Positions 22,369 through 34,666 of a DNA stretch of 64,000 nucleotides are shown piece after piece. A program made the translations under genes and the position numbers. The stretch's first letter is position 1, and every line of letters begins with the position of its first letter. Source of the stretch: Plasmodiophora brassicae (taxonomy: Eukaryota > Endomyxa > Phytomyxea > Plasmodiophorida > Plasmodiophoridae); NCBI GenBank assembly GCA_039704465.1, contig JASFAU010000017.1:62001-126000 (forward strand). The letters run 5' to 3'. Under the pieces are notes generated by a model, which searched no databases, was not told the origin of the DNA, and saw nothing but the letters and a program-made list of their open reading frames with translations.

Positions 22369-22439
22369 GGCCCTTCCGCGAATCGAACGCGGGACCATCC
22401 CGACCCGAACGGGATATTATGCCACTAAACCAAAGGGCC
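22369..22439 (-). tRNA. trnP-CGG: tRNA-Pro (anticodon CGG)
   Basis: This 71-nt cloverleaf has a 7-bp acceptor stem GGCCCTT/AAGGGCC, a D arm with GGTTTAGTGGCATAAT, an anticodon stem TCCCG/CGGGA and a 7-nt loop TTCGGGT placing CGG at positions 34-36. The T arm is CCGCG-TTCGATT-CGCGG. No intron is present. The sequence closely follows eukaryotic proline tRNAs. Confidence 0.95.
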
Positions 22440-22652
22440 GACAGCTGTTGGAGCAACGTGCCTTGCCACCATCTTGAACGATGTCAACGGCAGGCGTGCT
22501 CCCAAGATTCAGTGGCAGGTCGGGGAACGGTGACGTTGATGTCTGACGGGATGCACGACGACGGGCGTTGGCGCCCGACTGGTAAAGCAGGCGCGCGCCT
22601 GGACGCCACCTGCGAGAGCAGCTGCCCATGCATGATTCGATCACGGTGTTTT

Positions 22653-23528
22653 ATGAAGCGCTCGCGTTCGACGTGCTCGTCGCCGTCGTCGGACAGCGTC
22701 GTGGAACTGACGGAGGAGGAGGTCGCGCGCCTGCAATCGCGTCAGTCGCGCTCCCGCCGGGAGCGGCGCCTGGAGATCGCCCTGCGCCAAGGCGATCTTG
22801 ATCGCGCCCAGCAAGTCCTGCGCGATCAGGAACGCGAACGACGCCGGCGCCAGGTGCAGGCGGATGCCGACCTGGCGCGGTCCATCCAGGCTAGGGCCGA
22901 CGAGGAGTTCGCCAGATCCCTCCAGGCACGACGTTCGCCGCCGCATGCCGCTCAACCCCGGTTCCACCAGCACCATTTCGCGAGTGCACTTCTCGCTCGA
23001 TCGTCGCTGCGAGGGGCGGCGGCGCAGGAAGGCCTGGCCCAGATTGCGCTCCTCAACGGGCGGGACATTGACCAGCTGGACTACGACGTCTGTGCCGGTC
23101 TGGAACGCACCAGCGCGCTGTTCGCTGAACGGATCCCTTGTCAGGAGCTATGGGAGCTCAGCGAGCGGATCGGCGACGTCCGTCGACGAGGGGCTGACAA
23201 GCGCGAGATCGAGCGCCTGCCGACGCGGACCTTCGATAATCAGGCGTCGTCCGCCGAAGAACAATCGTACGCGGGTGGTCGGGGCATCGGGAAACCTCAG
23301 TCTCACGAACATGGTGGACAGGTGCTCCATCTGCCTGGAGGCGTTTGCACAGGGCGAACGCGTTCGAACGCTCCTGTGCCTGCACGTCTTCCATGCCGTC
23401 TGCGTCGACAACGTCGGGTCGTGTTTGCCCAATGCCGTACTGCTGTCTGCTGATTGCTGTGGGACGTTCAGTGGCTGACGATGAACAAGATCTGCCCGGT
23501 CTGTCGAATACCGATCGATAAACGATGA
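22653..23528 (+). CDS. RING-H2 finger protein, likely E3 ubiquitin ligase
   Basis: Exons are 22653-23245 (alternative donor at 23267), 23301-23412 and 23472-23528, giving about 253 residues. The ATG at 22653 starts MKRSRSTCSS. Residues 20-110 are a highly charged Arg/Glu/Gln helix likely to form a coiled coil (RARADEEFARSLQARRS). The C-terminus is a RING-H2: CSICLEAF, CLHVFHAVC, then KICPVC after a 59-nt intron. All eight zinc ligands in C3H2C3 order are visible. Such proteins recruit E2 enzymes to ubiquitinate targets, and the coiled coil may dimerise or bind substrate. The first intron is either 55 nt or 34 nt, and both keep phase. Confidence 0.85.
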
Positions 23529-23690
23529 TAATCCTTCGACATCACGTCCCCCCCCCCCCCCAGTGCTCGTCTCGCAGGCAGACCGCGTTGAGGGCCAAGA
23601 TACGATCATGCCTGGGTACCGGGTACGACACGAGCGGTACAGTAGCGCCATGTTCAAAGACCGTCGGGCGCCAACAACAACAACAACAGC

Positions 23691-24925
23691 ATGGGCGACC
23701 GGGTGGCGGCGACGACCGAGTCCATCGACCCGATCGATGACCTGGCATCGGACACGGACGAAGAGCCGGCGTTCAAGACGGAACCCGGCCTGATCGCCCG
23801 AATCGGCATCTCACTCAGCAAACGCCCAAAGACCATCATCGTCGTCGTCAGCTTTCTCATCACGGCCGCCTTGCTCATCAACTACCAAGCAGGTCGGCTC
23901 CTGAGCCGTCGCCCTCTTCGTATTGCTGAGCTGCTCTGTGCAGTCGGTCGAGTAGTTGTCGCGCTTATCGCCTTCTGGATCGACCAACCGGTGCCCGGGT
24001 TCTTCGTCTTCGTCATCATCTACACGGCGGCCGCTCTGCTGAAGCTTCCTGTCACCGAGTTCGTCCTGGCCGCTGTACGTCCGCGCCCTCGCTCAAGTGG
24101 GCGTCCCGTGCTGAACGCGTCCTGTAGGGCTATGTCTGTGTGCGGCGCTTCGGGACGTACGTGGGCGTTGCGGTCGCGTGTCTGGAAGTGTTCGCCGCCT
24201 GCTTTGTGTCGAGCACGATGGCGTACGGGGTCGGCCGCGTGCTCTGCCTGAAACGCGTGCAGGCCTGGATCCGCATGTCCCGCAAGCTGGAGGCGGTCGC
24301 CGTGCTCCTACAGCAAGACGGCACGCGCGTCTCCATCGTACGCGTCATCGTGCACTGTCACGCGCGTCTCCGTCTCTGAGCGTTTGATGAACAACAGATG
24401 CTGCGCATGGCGTCGCTGTTACCGTTCGGGACCACAAACTTCGTGCTGGCTGCGTTGGACTGTCCCCTGAGGGCGTACGCCATCGGGACGCTCGGCCTGA
24501 TCCCGTACATCTTCACATGTAAGGCCAGCGACCTGCCTTCTGGCGTTGATCGGTGTGCCTGACGCGTGCACCTTGTAGACGTCCTCGTCGGTGCGTCCGT
24601 GAGCTCGATCACCGACGTGCTGAGCAGCAAGTCGAACGATGCGACGCTGAACCTGGCGCTGATCGTGACGAGTATCGTGATCACGCTGGTTACCTCGCTG
24701 TACATCTCGATCCGGACGCGCAGGGCGCTGGGCAGGCTGGAGAACCAGGAGCGGCGCCGATCGGTCACGATGCGGCGCAACAGCCAGATCGCGCTGAACA
24801 TCATGATGATGCAGGCCGCTGCCGATGCCGCCGCACAGGCGCACCCAGCGTCGAAGCACTCATCGGCGGCATCCTCCCTGCAACAGGACGCCGATGCGAG
24901 TCCAACCTCCCATCATCAGCAATGA
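23691..24925 (+). CDS. VTT-domain (DedA/TVP38/TMEM64-like) membrane protein
   Basis: Five exons (23691-23892, 23944-24074, 24128-24337, 24398-24518, 24579-24925) with introns of 51, 53, 60 and 60 nt give about 336 residues. After a cytosolic N-terminus come hydrophobic helices (TIIVVVSFLITAALLI; FFVFVIIYTAAALLKLP), an amphipathic middle, then the VTT core: SLLPFGTTNFVLAAL and GTLGLIPYIFTY followed by VGASVSSITD. The last helix (LALIVTSIVITLVTSLYISI) precedes a charged tail. VTT proteins include phospholipid scramblases and Golgi/ER trafficking factors. Reading the exon joint after IFT as Y restores the conserved family pattern, supporting the splice. Substrate is not inferable. Confidence 0.82.
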
Positions 24926-25476
24926 ACCGTTCCAGGCGCACGTGTTGCTTCTGCGTTCTTCATGTCGCGAATGGCACACCCGACTAACCCAATCCCTTCG
25001 CGTGTATTCGTCTGGTCTTGCACCGTTTGGGGGGGGGGGGGGGCTTCGTGACGTACGTCGCGGACGTAGTACGCGTCGTTATCGATGCAGGTGGTGGCGC
25101 TGATTGGCAGGTGCGACATGCGCCTACTGGCACAAGTGACGATGTCACGCCTGAAACGCGTCTGGAAGACGTCCACACAAGTTCGTACGAACTTCGAACG
25201 TACGTGCCGGCACACGCGAAGTATGTGTCCTCCTCGGACTTTCCACGCGCAGTCATGGTAGGTCCGCGCGTTCAGTCCGCACCACGGGGGGGGGGGGGGG
25301 GGGTATTCTGTGTAAACTCCGTCAGTCCAGAGTGCAATTATTCTGCGCAGTCCCGGCAAAGGGGGGCGCAAGCCGCAGGCCTGCGTGCGCCAGAACCAAT
25401 CCGACCGTTTAACATTAGCACGTAGTCGAACGGCAGACGTCGGGACTACCAGGGAGCGTTAACGACCTTCGCGCTC
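24926..25476. other. Intergenic with two long G homopolymers
   Basis: Runs of 15 G (25029-25043) and 18 G (25286-25303) lie 242 bp apart on the same strand. A palindrome GTTCGTACGAAC lies at about 25181-25192. No coding signature was recognised. Confidence 0.7.
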
Positions 25477-26768
25477 ATGTCGATCGGCGACCGCACTCGA
25501 TTCAGCACCTGCAGGTGGCTCTGTGTAATCACGTCGGCCGCGCTTCTCAGCGGTCTTGGTGGGGCCGCGCCGTCGCGAGTCACGTTGATTTCTGCGGATG
25601 GCGTCAGAATTGACGCCGTCGCAGCAGCAATTCGTGGCCACTCCGAAACGCTGAAGGACCTGCTCGACCGACGTTCAGCACGCAACGACCATACTTCCCC
25701 CATCGTGCTGAAGGCGATTGCAAGTCCCGAGTTGAGGGCTGTTGTGAAGTTCAGCGAGGAGTATGCACTCGACGAGGTAAGCTATTGTTTTCAGGTGATC
25801 ATGCAATCTCCCGGACGCACGCTGATGGCGTACGGCTATAGGACGAAGCGGCCGCCAAATGGGTCGGGAAGATGCTGAACAGGACGAGGGGGCAACATGG
25901 ATATTACGCCCTGCTGACGGCAGCCGGTCGCCTCCGCATGCCTACTCTCGGGAGAGCACTTCTGTCATTGAAGGCGGATTGGGTTGACATCCCCGCCATG
26001 ATCAAATTGTTGCCTCGAAAGTCTGAAGCCCTCCTGTTCATGGTGGAGAACTGTCCCGTCGTCGCCGGGATCCGTCGGTATATCGCAACTCAAGAAATCG
26101 CAACGCAAGTTCAACAGACACGTATCGTCGACAAGATTCCACGTGCCGCCGCATTCGGGGAGCAGGGCAGTGTCACCATCGTGAACAACGAGCCATGGAA
26201 TGACTTGTACGACAACGTTTTGCAATGGGCATCCTCGGCAGGAAACGTGCGCCTCGTGGAACTTCTGGCGGACGTTCCCGGGATCGACGCCAACCTCGCC
26301 AGTCCAGATAACCGACATACAACAGCTTTGCACTGGGCGGCTTTCAACGGATACGACGCAGTCGTCAAGGCACTGCTGACAATCCCTGGGATCAATGTCA
26401 ACGCGATCTCCAGCTACAAGTCGCGGACACCTCTTCACGTCGCCGCGCTTTGGGGACGTCATAAGGTTGTGGATGTGTTGCTGGGCGACGACAGGATTCA
26501 GGTCGATGTCCGGGATGACAAGGGGAGGACTCCTCTGATGCTGGCCGCGTCCTATGGACATTTTAAGGTCGTCAAATCGGTACTGAGCGGCGTAAAACCC
26601 ATCAAGGTCGACGCGGTGGACCGTCACAAGAGGACGGCATTGGACTGGGCCGAAGCCAGCCCTCACCCACATCCGGAAATCGTGTCACTGCTGGCTGCAG
26701 TAAGCCGGGGTGGTGCGTTGAAGAAACTCGGCGCCGTCGTGCACCGCCTCCGGAAGAAGGTCACCTAA
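25477..26768 (+). CDS. Secreted/anchored Skp1-like + ankyrin-repeat protein
   Basis: Exons 25477-25776 and 25842-26768, with a 65-nt intron, give about 408 residues. A signal peptide (WLCVITSAALLSGLGGAA) is followed by a Skp1/BTB-like segment: RVTLISADGVRIDAVAAAIR, SETLKDLLD, IVLKAIASPELRAVVKF, then the intron, then YYALLTAAGRLRMPTLGRAL. From about residue 230 there are five ankyrin repeats (VPGIDANLAS; TALHWAAFNGYDAVVKALL; TPLHVAALWGRHKVV). The tail is basic (HRLRKKVT). It is the clearest of the family for the Skp1 match because the VTL-SxDG start and the LLxAAxxL helix are both present. The partner and the compartment after secretion are unknown. Confidence 0.85.
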
Positions 26769-26810
26769 TTCTGGTCGGCGCAGAGATCCCCGGCGACGAG
26801 ATAAACGTTC

Positions 26811-27910
26811 GTGCTGACGTATTCGTCGTGGAGGCAATGGGCTTTAGGTCATATCAGGTGCAATCGATTGCGTTTAGCAAGCCGTCCCGGCCAGCACGTG
26901 GGCACATGTGTGCCCACTTCTAACGCCACTGGCGCCCCTGCATCCATTGCTGGGGCCCTGTCCTCCGGGCTCCGATGGTCCGATCACCGGCCTCTCAGAC
27001 AGCGTCAGAGCAGCAACGCCTCGATGCATTTCAGGGATGGCCTCGGCGAATCCGTGGACGCCCACGTCATCTGCCAACACCTTCTCGACACGATGCCGCG
27101 GGACACAATGTTCCTGGTTGCCGACTCGGTGACTGACCGGGACCTAATGGCCTGGGAAACGGCATCGGCATATTGTCTGTCCTGCCAGGCTCTCCTGCGA
27201 TGCAAACCGCTGCTCGTCGGGGGGAACCTGTTCTGCGAGATCGCGACCATGGCGCATACAACGACGGTGGGCGCGATCAAACAAGATATCGTGTTGTCGC
27301 TTCTGGACCTCGGCGTCGCGCGCGACGAGGTCGTCCAAGACATTGGTCGGCATCGCCCGTATACGAGTCGGCAAGCGGGACTGACCAGTGTGCAGGGGCG
27401 CCGTTCAGGCGCACGGCCGGAGTCAGATGGGCGAGCGACGGCGGCCTGATTGCTGCCCAGGCGTTCGATACGTTCGACATGAGCCGCCTGCCGTCGGCGC
27501 CGATCGAGATTGAATTTGGTGTCGACCTGCCCTTGGAGGACAGGAACGCCGTCAGCAGCTTGGCGAGCGTCGTCAGCCGGCTCGAGCGGGGCCACAGTAT
27601 AACTTTGAAACAGAAGGCGGACCTGCTGATCAGCGTCCCTGGTGGCCCCGACACGGTCATCGTCGTGGCTGGCGACCTCGGCGCCAGGTCGTTAACGGCG
27701 GGCGTCCTGCGCCGGACGCCCGGCGGTCCCGTTCTACATCGGCAATGGGTGACCGTCACCAGCGGCGACAGGCCCGGTCAGGTCGCGCTGCCGATACCCG
27801 TTGCAGGCCTGTACAGGTTCGCGCCCGTTCCGGCATCGCTGCAGGGCGTCGACGACCTGCTTCTCGACCTGCGCTTCCCTCTGCAGTGCTACCTCGCCGG
27901 CCGCAAGTGA
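26811..27910 (+). CDS. Hypothetical two-exon protein
   Basis: Exon 1 is open from 26811 (ATG at 27024 is an alternative start, preceded by AG-rich possible acceptors) to 27358. A 50-nt intron with GACTGAC joins in phase to exon 2 at 27409-27910. The product has no recognised domain. Visible parts are FLVADSVTDRDLMAWETASA, a cysteine-containing YCLSCQALLRCKPLL, and a beta-rich second half (TVIVVAGDLGARSLTAGVL; VALPIPVAGLYRFAPVP). There is no signal peptide or membrane helix. It lies head-to-tail after the ankyrin gene. The 5' end is uncertain. Confidence 0.5.
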
Positions 27911-28338
27911 GCGCTGTCGTTGGTGGTCGGGGAACAGGGAACAACGGTGCCTACACCGGACGACGTGTGCGACGGGGGCTATAACGCCCGACCGTGTTCT
28001 GTGATAGATCGCGAGATACCTCATGACTGGATCCCCGGGTCGCGTTCGGGACTGGTGTCTCCAGGGTTCCAGAAGAGCGCGCGCGCCCTGTCTATCGTCC
28101 CCCCAGGCGAATCGACCGTTCCGCCCAGATACACATGGTGGGAGGAGTGCGGCCAGCGCGAGCATCGTACCGAGGGGTCGCCAGGAGAGATCCGTACCGC
28201 TGGGAGATATCGCCCCTGGGGATCGCGTGCCCTCCTGCCCCTGGGGGGCACGCGACGTCATGATCCCGTGCCGCCGGTCCATTTCGAAATCGTATCGGTG
28301 GGGTCGTCGTTGTCGGTTGTTCTCGAACAAGCGACACG
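27911..28338. other. Intergenic, nothing recognised
   Basis: This is the 5' flank of the ABC transporter. Open frames here on both strands lack conserved motifs and look like GC-driven shadows. Confidence 0.5.
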
Positions 28339-31300
28339 ATGGCGCGCAACGCCGTCCGGTTCCGCCTGGCGTCGTCGAACCCGATCACGCAGCCGTTCCT
28401 GCTCTGGGTCCTCAAGCTGATCCTGCGGTTCGCCTGCACGTCGCCCGAGCGCATCGCGTTCTCGATCGACGCCGGCAGCAAGGCGGAGCACTGCTCCAAC
28501 GCCCTGCACAAGGCGTGGATCGAGCAGACGAAGCGGGCGAAGCCGTCAATGACGCGCGCCCTGCTGTCCGCGTTCGGCGTCCCGTACCTGCTGCTGGGCC
28601 TGTGGAAGCTCGTCTGGACGTTCTGCACCTGGGGATGCGCCTGGTACTTCCTCAAGCAGCTGATGTCGCCGGCGACCCGCTCCATGTCGTGGGCGTACGT
28701 CATGCTGGGCGCCGCCGCCCTGTCCGCCATCGCCATCCAGCAGGTGTACTCGGGGGCGTTCATCGTCGGCCTCAAGGTGCGCTCGTCGCTGACCATGCTC
28801 GTCTACAACAAGGCGCTGGTGCTGCCGCCCGAGCACGTCGGCATCGGCGAGATCGTCAACATGGTGTCGACCGACATCGAGGCGGTGGCGCAGGCGGCCA
28901 CCCACTGGCACTTCCTCTGGTCCGGCATCGTCGAGGTCGCCCTGGTCATCGCCCTGCTCATCTACGAGGCGCGCCTGTCGGCCATCTGGCCCGTCCTGAT
29001 CATCGTCGTCGCCCTGCCCTTCCAGCTGTACCTCGGCAAGCTCGTCAGCCGGTACTCGGCCGACTGGATCAAGGCGGCCGGCGAGCGCCTGCACCTGATG
29101 ACCGAGATCCTGACGGCCGTCAAGCTCATCAAGTTCTACACCTGGGAGCAGTACTTCCACGAGCGCGTCGACGCCGTCCGCAAGCGCGAGGCGGCCGCCG
29201 CCGCCTCCCAGATCATGGCCCGGGCGGTCAACTTCGCGATCGTGTTCGGCATCCCGGTGCTGGGCGCGCTCGCCTGCCTGTACTCGCTGCAGGTGTACGG
29301 CCAGCTGGACGCGTCGCTGTCGTTCGTGCTCGTGTCGCTGCTGAACACGCTGCGGTACCCGCTGCTGATGATGCCGATGGCCGTCAAGTCGATCTCGTCG
29401 GCGTCGAACGCGCTGGCGTCGTTGAACGCGTTCATGCGGCGGCCGGAGCTGGCCGACCAGCGGCAGACGCAGGCGACGAAGAGCGACCCGGCCGGCAAGA
29501 AGGGCGTCGTCGAGATCACCAAGGCCGACCTGACCTGGGGTGACGACCCCACGCCGACGCTGGCCAGCGTCAGCATGCACGTGTACCCGGGCGAGGTTGT
29601 CGCCGTCGTCGGCACGGTCGGCACGGGCAAGTCGACGCTGATGGCGTCGATCCTGGGCCAGACCAACATCCGGGACGGGGCGGTGCGCGTCGTCGGCCGC
29701 ACCAGCTTCTGCCCGCAGGAGGCCTGGCTGATCAACGCCAGCATCCAGGACAACATCCTGTTCGGGACGCCCATGGACCGCGAGCGGTACGACAAGGTCA
29801 TCGAGGTCTGCTGCCTGGGCCGGGACCTGTCCCTGTTCCCGGACGGCGACCAGACGCTGGTGGCCGAGCGCGGCGCCAACCTGTCGGGCGGGCAGAAGCA
29901 GCGCGTGTCCATGGCGCGGGCCGTCTACGCGCACAGCCACATCGTCCTGCTGGACGACCCGCTCAGCGCGCTGGACCAGAAGGTCGGGCGCACCATCTTC
30001 GAGAAGTGCATCAAGGGGTTCCTCAAGGACCGCGCCGTCGTCATGGTGACGCATGGCCTGCAGTACCTGTACCAGGTAGGGGGCGGGCACCATCGCATCG
30101 GCGACAACGTGCGCTGACGCCTGCTCGTTGTCGTAGGTCGACCGCATCATGCTGATGGGCGACGGCGGCGTCGTCGAGTACGGCACGTACACGGAGCTGA
30201 TGGGGCGGGCGCAGGGCCGCCTGCGCGCCCTCGTCGAGCAGCACGTCGACATCAGCGAGGAGTCGCTGGACCGCGACTCGGACGAGAACGTGACCAAGTT
30301 CAGCACGATCCAGATCCCGGACGCCGGCGACGACGACGCCGACGAGGCGGCGGCGGCGGCGGCCAGCGGCACCGGGCGCAGCAACCTCCAGTCGGTTCGC
30401 GTTGCCGACGACGGTCGTGGGGCGGCGGCGGTGGCGTCCCCCCAGCGCCTGCCGTCCGACACCGACCGGCGCGTCGTCAACCGCATCTCGCAGTTCAACC
30501 ATGGCATGGAGCTGGACGACAACACGCTGCAGCAGAAGGCCGAGTACGACCACCAGAACACGTTCGGGCCGTACCACAGCGTCAGCCAGCTCAGCAACGT
30601 GCCGTCGTTCGCCAGGAACGTGGCGCGCAACGAGCTCAGCGTCCTGACGTACCGGTCGCAGTCGTTCGACGGCGACGACCTGCCGCGCGTCCACCGCAAG
30701 GACCGGCAGGTCGTCAAGGGCGGCGCCCTGCGCTACATGCAGAAGGGGGCGGGCGGCGTCGCCGCCTCCGTCCTCGTCTGCGTCCTGTTCTTCGCCGTCC
30801 ATGGCATCCGGAGCGGGATCGACCTGTGGGTCAAGGTCTGGACGGGCAACACGAACGGGTGGGGCCAGACGACCAACGTCATCGTCTTCATGGTGCTCTG
30901 CTTCGCGTTCACCGGCGGCGTCGCCCTGCGCGGGTACCTGCTCGCCAAGGGCGCCGCCGCCAAGTCCCGCCGCATGCACGACATGATGGTCGACTCGTTG
31001 TTCCACGCGCCCATGGCCTTCTACGACCGCACGCCGCTCGGGCGCATCCTGCAGACGTCGAGCGAGCACCAGGCCGACTCGGACGACCGCCTGCCCGACG
31101 CCGCCATGCAGATGCTGCAGTACATGCCGCTGGCGCTGGCCGCCCTGGTCCTCATGTGCATGTACTCGAACGTACTGCTGATCCCGTGCTGCGTTGTCCT
31201 GGTCGGCATCGCCGTCGTCATCTTCATGCTGCCGCACTGGACCGGCGTGCTCAAGTTCTTCAAGGCGCAGTCGAAGCAGGCCAAGCCGGCCCTGTACTCG

Positions 31301-32515
31301 CACGTGGCGACCACGCTCGAAGGGTTGTTCTCGGTGCGCGCGTTCGGCGCCCAGGCCCGGTTCCGCGAGGAGACGCTGGCGCACCTGGACGCCACCAACA
31401 AGTGGGAGATCGGGTCGCAGCACGTCCGCTACTTTGTCGCCCTGTACATCGACCTGGTCTGCGCCGTCATCATCTTCGCCGCCGCCTACTGGATCGCGGT
31501 GGCCCCCGCCAAGGACTACCCGCCGGCCGTCGTCGGCCTGATCCTGTCCAACGCCCTGCAGCTGCTCGTCTTCGTCGGCTGGGCCCTGCGCATGTTCGAG
31601 GAGACGCTGACGTCGTTCAAGTCGATCACCGAGCTGCAGAACATGGGCAACAACATCACGCCCGAGGCGCCGTTCGAGATCACCGACCGGCCGCAGCCGG
31701 ACGCGTCCTGGCCGTCCAAGGGCGCCGTCGACTTCAAGGACATCGTCCTGCGCTACACCGAGTACGGCGTGGCCGTCCTCAAGCGCGTCACGTTCGAGGT
31801 GAAACCGACCGAGAAGATCGGCATCGTCGGGCGCACCGGGTCGGGCAAGTCCACGCTGCTGAACGCCCTGCTGCGCATCGTCGAGTCGTGCAACGGGAAG
31901 ATCGTCGTCGACGGCGTCGACGTCAGCAAGATCGGCCTGCGCATGCTGCGCAAGCGGATCGCCATCATCCCGCAGGAGCCGGTCCTGTTCCTGGGGACCG
32001 TGCGCACCAACCTGGACCCGTACAGCGAGCACGACAACGCCGAGATCTGGAAGGCGCTCAGCGCCGTCAACCTGGACGCGATCGTGCGCCCGATGCCCGG
32101 CGGCCTGGACGCCGTCGTCGTCGAGAACGGCAGGAACTTCTCGCTGGGCCAGCGCCAGCTGTTCTGCGTGGCGCGCGCCATCCTCAGCAAGTCCTGCATT
32201 GTCGTCCTGGACGAGGCGACGGCGGCGGTGGACGCCGACACGGACGCGATGGTGCAGGAGGCGGTGAAGAAGAACTTTGCGCAGTGCACCGTGCTGACGA
32301 TCGCGCACCGCCTGAACACGATCATCGAGTACGACAAGATCCTGTTCATGGACGCCGGCGTCGTCGCCGAGTTCGACAAGCCGCTGACGCTGCTGGACAA
32401 CCCCATGGGCAAGTTCACGTCGCTCGTCAACCAGACCGGCGCCGAGTCCGCCCGGAAGCTCCGCCAGCTCGCCGAGGAGAAGGCCGCCCGGGAGCTCCAG
32501 GCCGAGAAGAAATGA
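28339..32515 (+). CDS. ABCC-type (MRP-like) full ABC transporter
   Basis: Exons 28339-30075 and 30137-32515 with one 61-nt intron encode about 1371 residues in TMD1-NBD1-TMD2-NBD2 order. NBD1 has Walker A GTVGTGKSTL, signature LSGGQKQR and Walker B IVLLDDPLSALD. NBD2 has Walker A GRTGSGKSTL, the ABCC-type signature FSLGQRQ and Walker B IVVLDEATAAVD. The protein begins close to TMD1, so the extra TMD0 of long MRPs is absent, as in MRP4/5-type proteins. A linker of about 190 residues between NBD1 and TMD2 is low-complexity and acidic/Ala-rich. ABCC pumps export conjugated organic anions and drugs at the plasma or vacuolar membrane. The substrate cannot be assigned. Confidence 0.95.
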
Positions 32516-32796
32516 GAGCGCGCGCCCGGTCAGCTGCGCTCCCCCAAAAATGGCCCATCATCCCGGCGATCACCAAATATAGTGTTGCCCCCGTTGCGCA
32601 CCAAATGCGTTTGCCGCAGTCGGCAGTCGCCTTTGGGCAAAACAGTAACACACAACGTCGTGCAATACCGTCTCGGCGATGGCCGATGGCGTTTTTTGTG
32701 GTCCGCGCTTCGAACGGGAAGGTCGGCTGCGCGAGAGGGGGGCAGCCGCACGTCATTCGGCATTCTGCACGATTTGGCGGAAGAGGAGCGCCAATA

Positions 32797-34666
32797 ATGG
32801 TGAGGCAGTTCGGTCTGGCGGGTATCGGCGTCGACCTGGCAGGCGGCGCGCTGCCGCTGGCGGGCGAGGTTCGCGCCTTGCTCGACCAGGGCCTGTTCGA
32901 TTGCGCCAGCCTCGTCGGGCAGTTCCTGGTCAGCCAGGCGCAGAGCCTGCCGTCGCCTGCGACGGAAGATGCGCGCCTGGAGCGCATCGGTTCGGTGTCG
33001 TGTCGTGGCGACGGGCGCTGCCGTTTACCTGAGTGTCGTGTTCAGATGCGCTGGTGCTGCTGGCGGATGCGTTCAGTGGCCAGCGCGAGTTTCGCAGAGC
33101 GATCGCGAGGTATACGGAGGCGCTGCAGCAGAACCAGCTGTTCCGATCGGTCGTGTCGAAAGTCGATACCCGTTCACTTATCGACAGCGCGGTTCGACTG
33201 AAGATCGCGGCGGCGTACGTCGCGCTTGGCGATGATCGGGCGAAGGACGCGCTCGACGTCTTGGAGGCCGTCGCCCAGAAAACCGTCCAGTGCCACATGC
33301 TGATGGGACAGCTCAATGAGCGTTTAGGTCGCATCAAGTCGGCCGTTGTCTGCTACTTTAACGCCATCGAGATGAACCCGATGGCTGTATCCGCTGCCCT
33401 GGCCCTCGTTCGGGTACGTGCTCATCGGTGTCCGCTGAACGCGGGCTGACGATCTCGTTCTAGCTAGGGGCAGATGTAAGCAAGTTGACGAGCAGGTATC
33501 GCAAAGCCCCAGGGCTGCAGTGGATCGAGCACCTTCTCGAGGGTCACGCGCGGGCCGCCGTTCATGACCATCGCGCGGCGCACGCCACGTTTTCGGCGCT
33601 GTCGCTGCGGTTCCCGTCGAACTATCACGTCCTTGTCCATAAGGCGTGCGCTCAGCTTCAGCTGTCCGAAACGAACGACGCCTTGGCGACTTTCTCGCTT
33701 GCGAGTCGATGCGATCCGTACGCCGTCGACTGCATGGACATCTACGCATGGGCACTTCGTATGAGGAACCAGGCAACGGAGCTCGGTGTGTGGCGTTTTG
33801 TCAACTGAACCATTCCTCACTGGTCAACGCTGTCGTCCCCTTTTGTGCATAGGGTCATTATCCCAGCGCCTGCTTGCGCATCAGCATCGGCCGCAACCAT
33901 GGGTCGCTGTGGCCTTGTTCTGCGATCAGCGCAACGATAGAGATAAGGGTACGTGCTTTTCAACCACACGCGGCTGCTGTCTGCTCGTTTAACGTATTGT
34001 GCAGCCGTTAAATTCTTGGAGAAGGCAATTGCATTGTCACCGCGGCATATCACGGCGTACCTCGTTAAAGGATACATCTCATTGGCGACTGGTTGCGCCG
34101 ACGAAGCCGTCACTGCGTATAAGCAAGCGAACCTGATCGATCGGCGGGAACTCGATTCCTACACGGGTCTGGTGGAGGCGTACCTGGGGGTGCCTCAGTT
34201 CAACGATGCCCTGTTCATTGCCAAGGCCTGCGTTCAGGTCCTGCCGAACAATGCGCGTGCGCTGACGCTGTTCGGGAACGTGCTCGCCCGCACGACAGAG
34301 GGTCGTGACAACGCTCGCAAGGCGTTCACGAAGGCGCTCCAGATCGACCCCAACTGTCATGATGCCTGCATCGCCCTGGTCAAGCTCTGCATGGCGCAGT
34401 CGCAGTTCCAGGAAGCGATCACGCTGCTCGAGAAGCACCTGGCGCATCATCCGACGGACGCAATGCACACGAAGCTGGCGAACGCCTATGCGCTCAGCGG
34501 CAATGTCAGCCAGGCGCTGTTCCACTACCACACCGCCTTGAGCATGACGCCCGACTTTCGACCTGCCCAGGCGGGTCTGGAACGCCTGGAAGCCAGTCTC
34601 AAGGAACGTTGCCAAGAAGATGCACCCGACGTTATCGATGATGAATTCGAACTTGTTTATCAGTAA
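32797..34666 (+). CDS. APC7: Anaphase-promoting complex subunit 7 (TPR protein)
   Basis: Five exons (32797-32989, 33046-33413, 33464-33785, 33853-33948, 34005-34666) with introns of 56, 50, 67 and 56 nt, all in phase, encode about 546 residues, the size of animal and plant APC7. The chain is TPR throughout: VLLADAFSGQREFRRAI, LGADVSKLTS, GLQWIEHLLEG, DPYAVDCMDIYAWALR, AVKFLEKAIALSPRHITAYL. It ends in an acidic tail (EDAPDVIDDEFELVYQ). The GLxW and DPYxxxxMDxY segments and the acidic end match APC7 rather than CDC16/CDC23/CDC27. APC7 is a TPR-lobe subunit of the APC/C ubiquitin ligase that triggers anaphase. Confidence 0.88.

Noticed and set aside
28546..32308. Long antisense open frames opposite the ABC transporter
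   Set aside because: Arg/Val/Asp-rich, no motif; mirror of codon bias in the sense gene with both Walker sites.
32516..32796. A possible extra RNA gene in the gap before APC7
   Set aside because: No cloverleaf, box A/B pair or T-run arrangement could be drawn.
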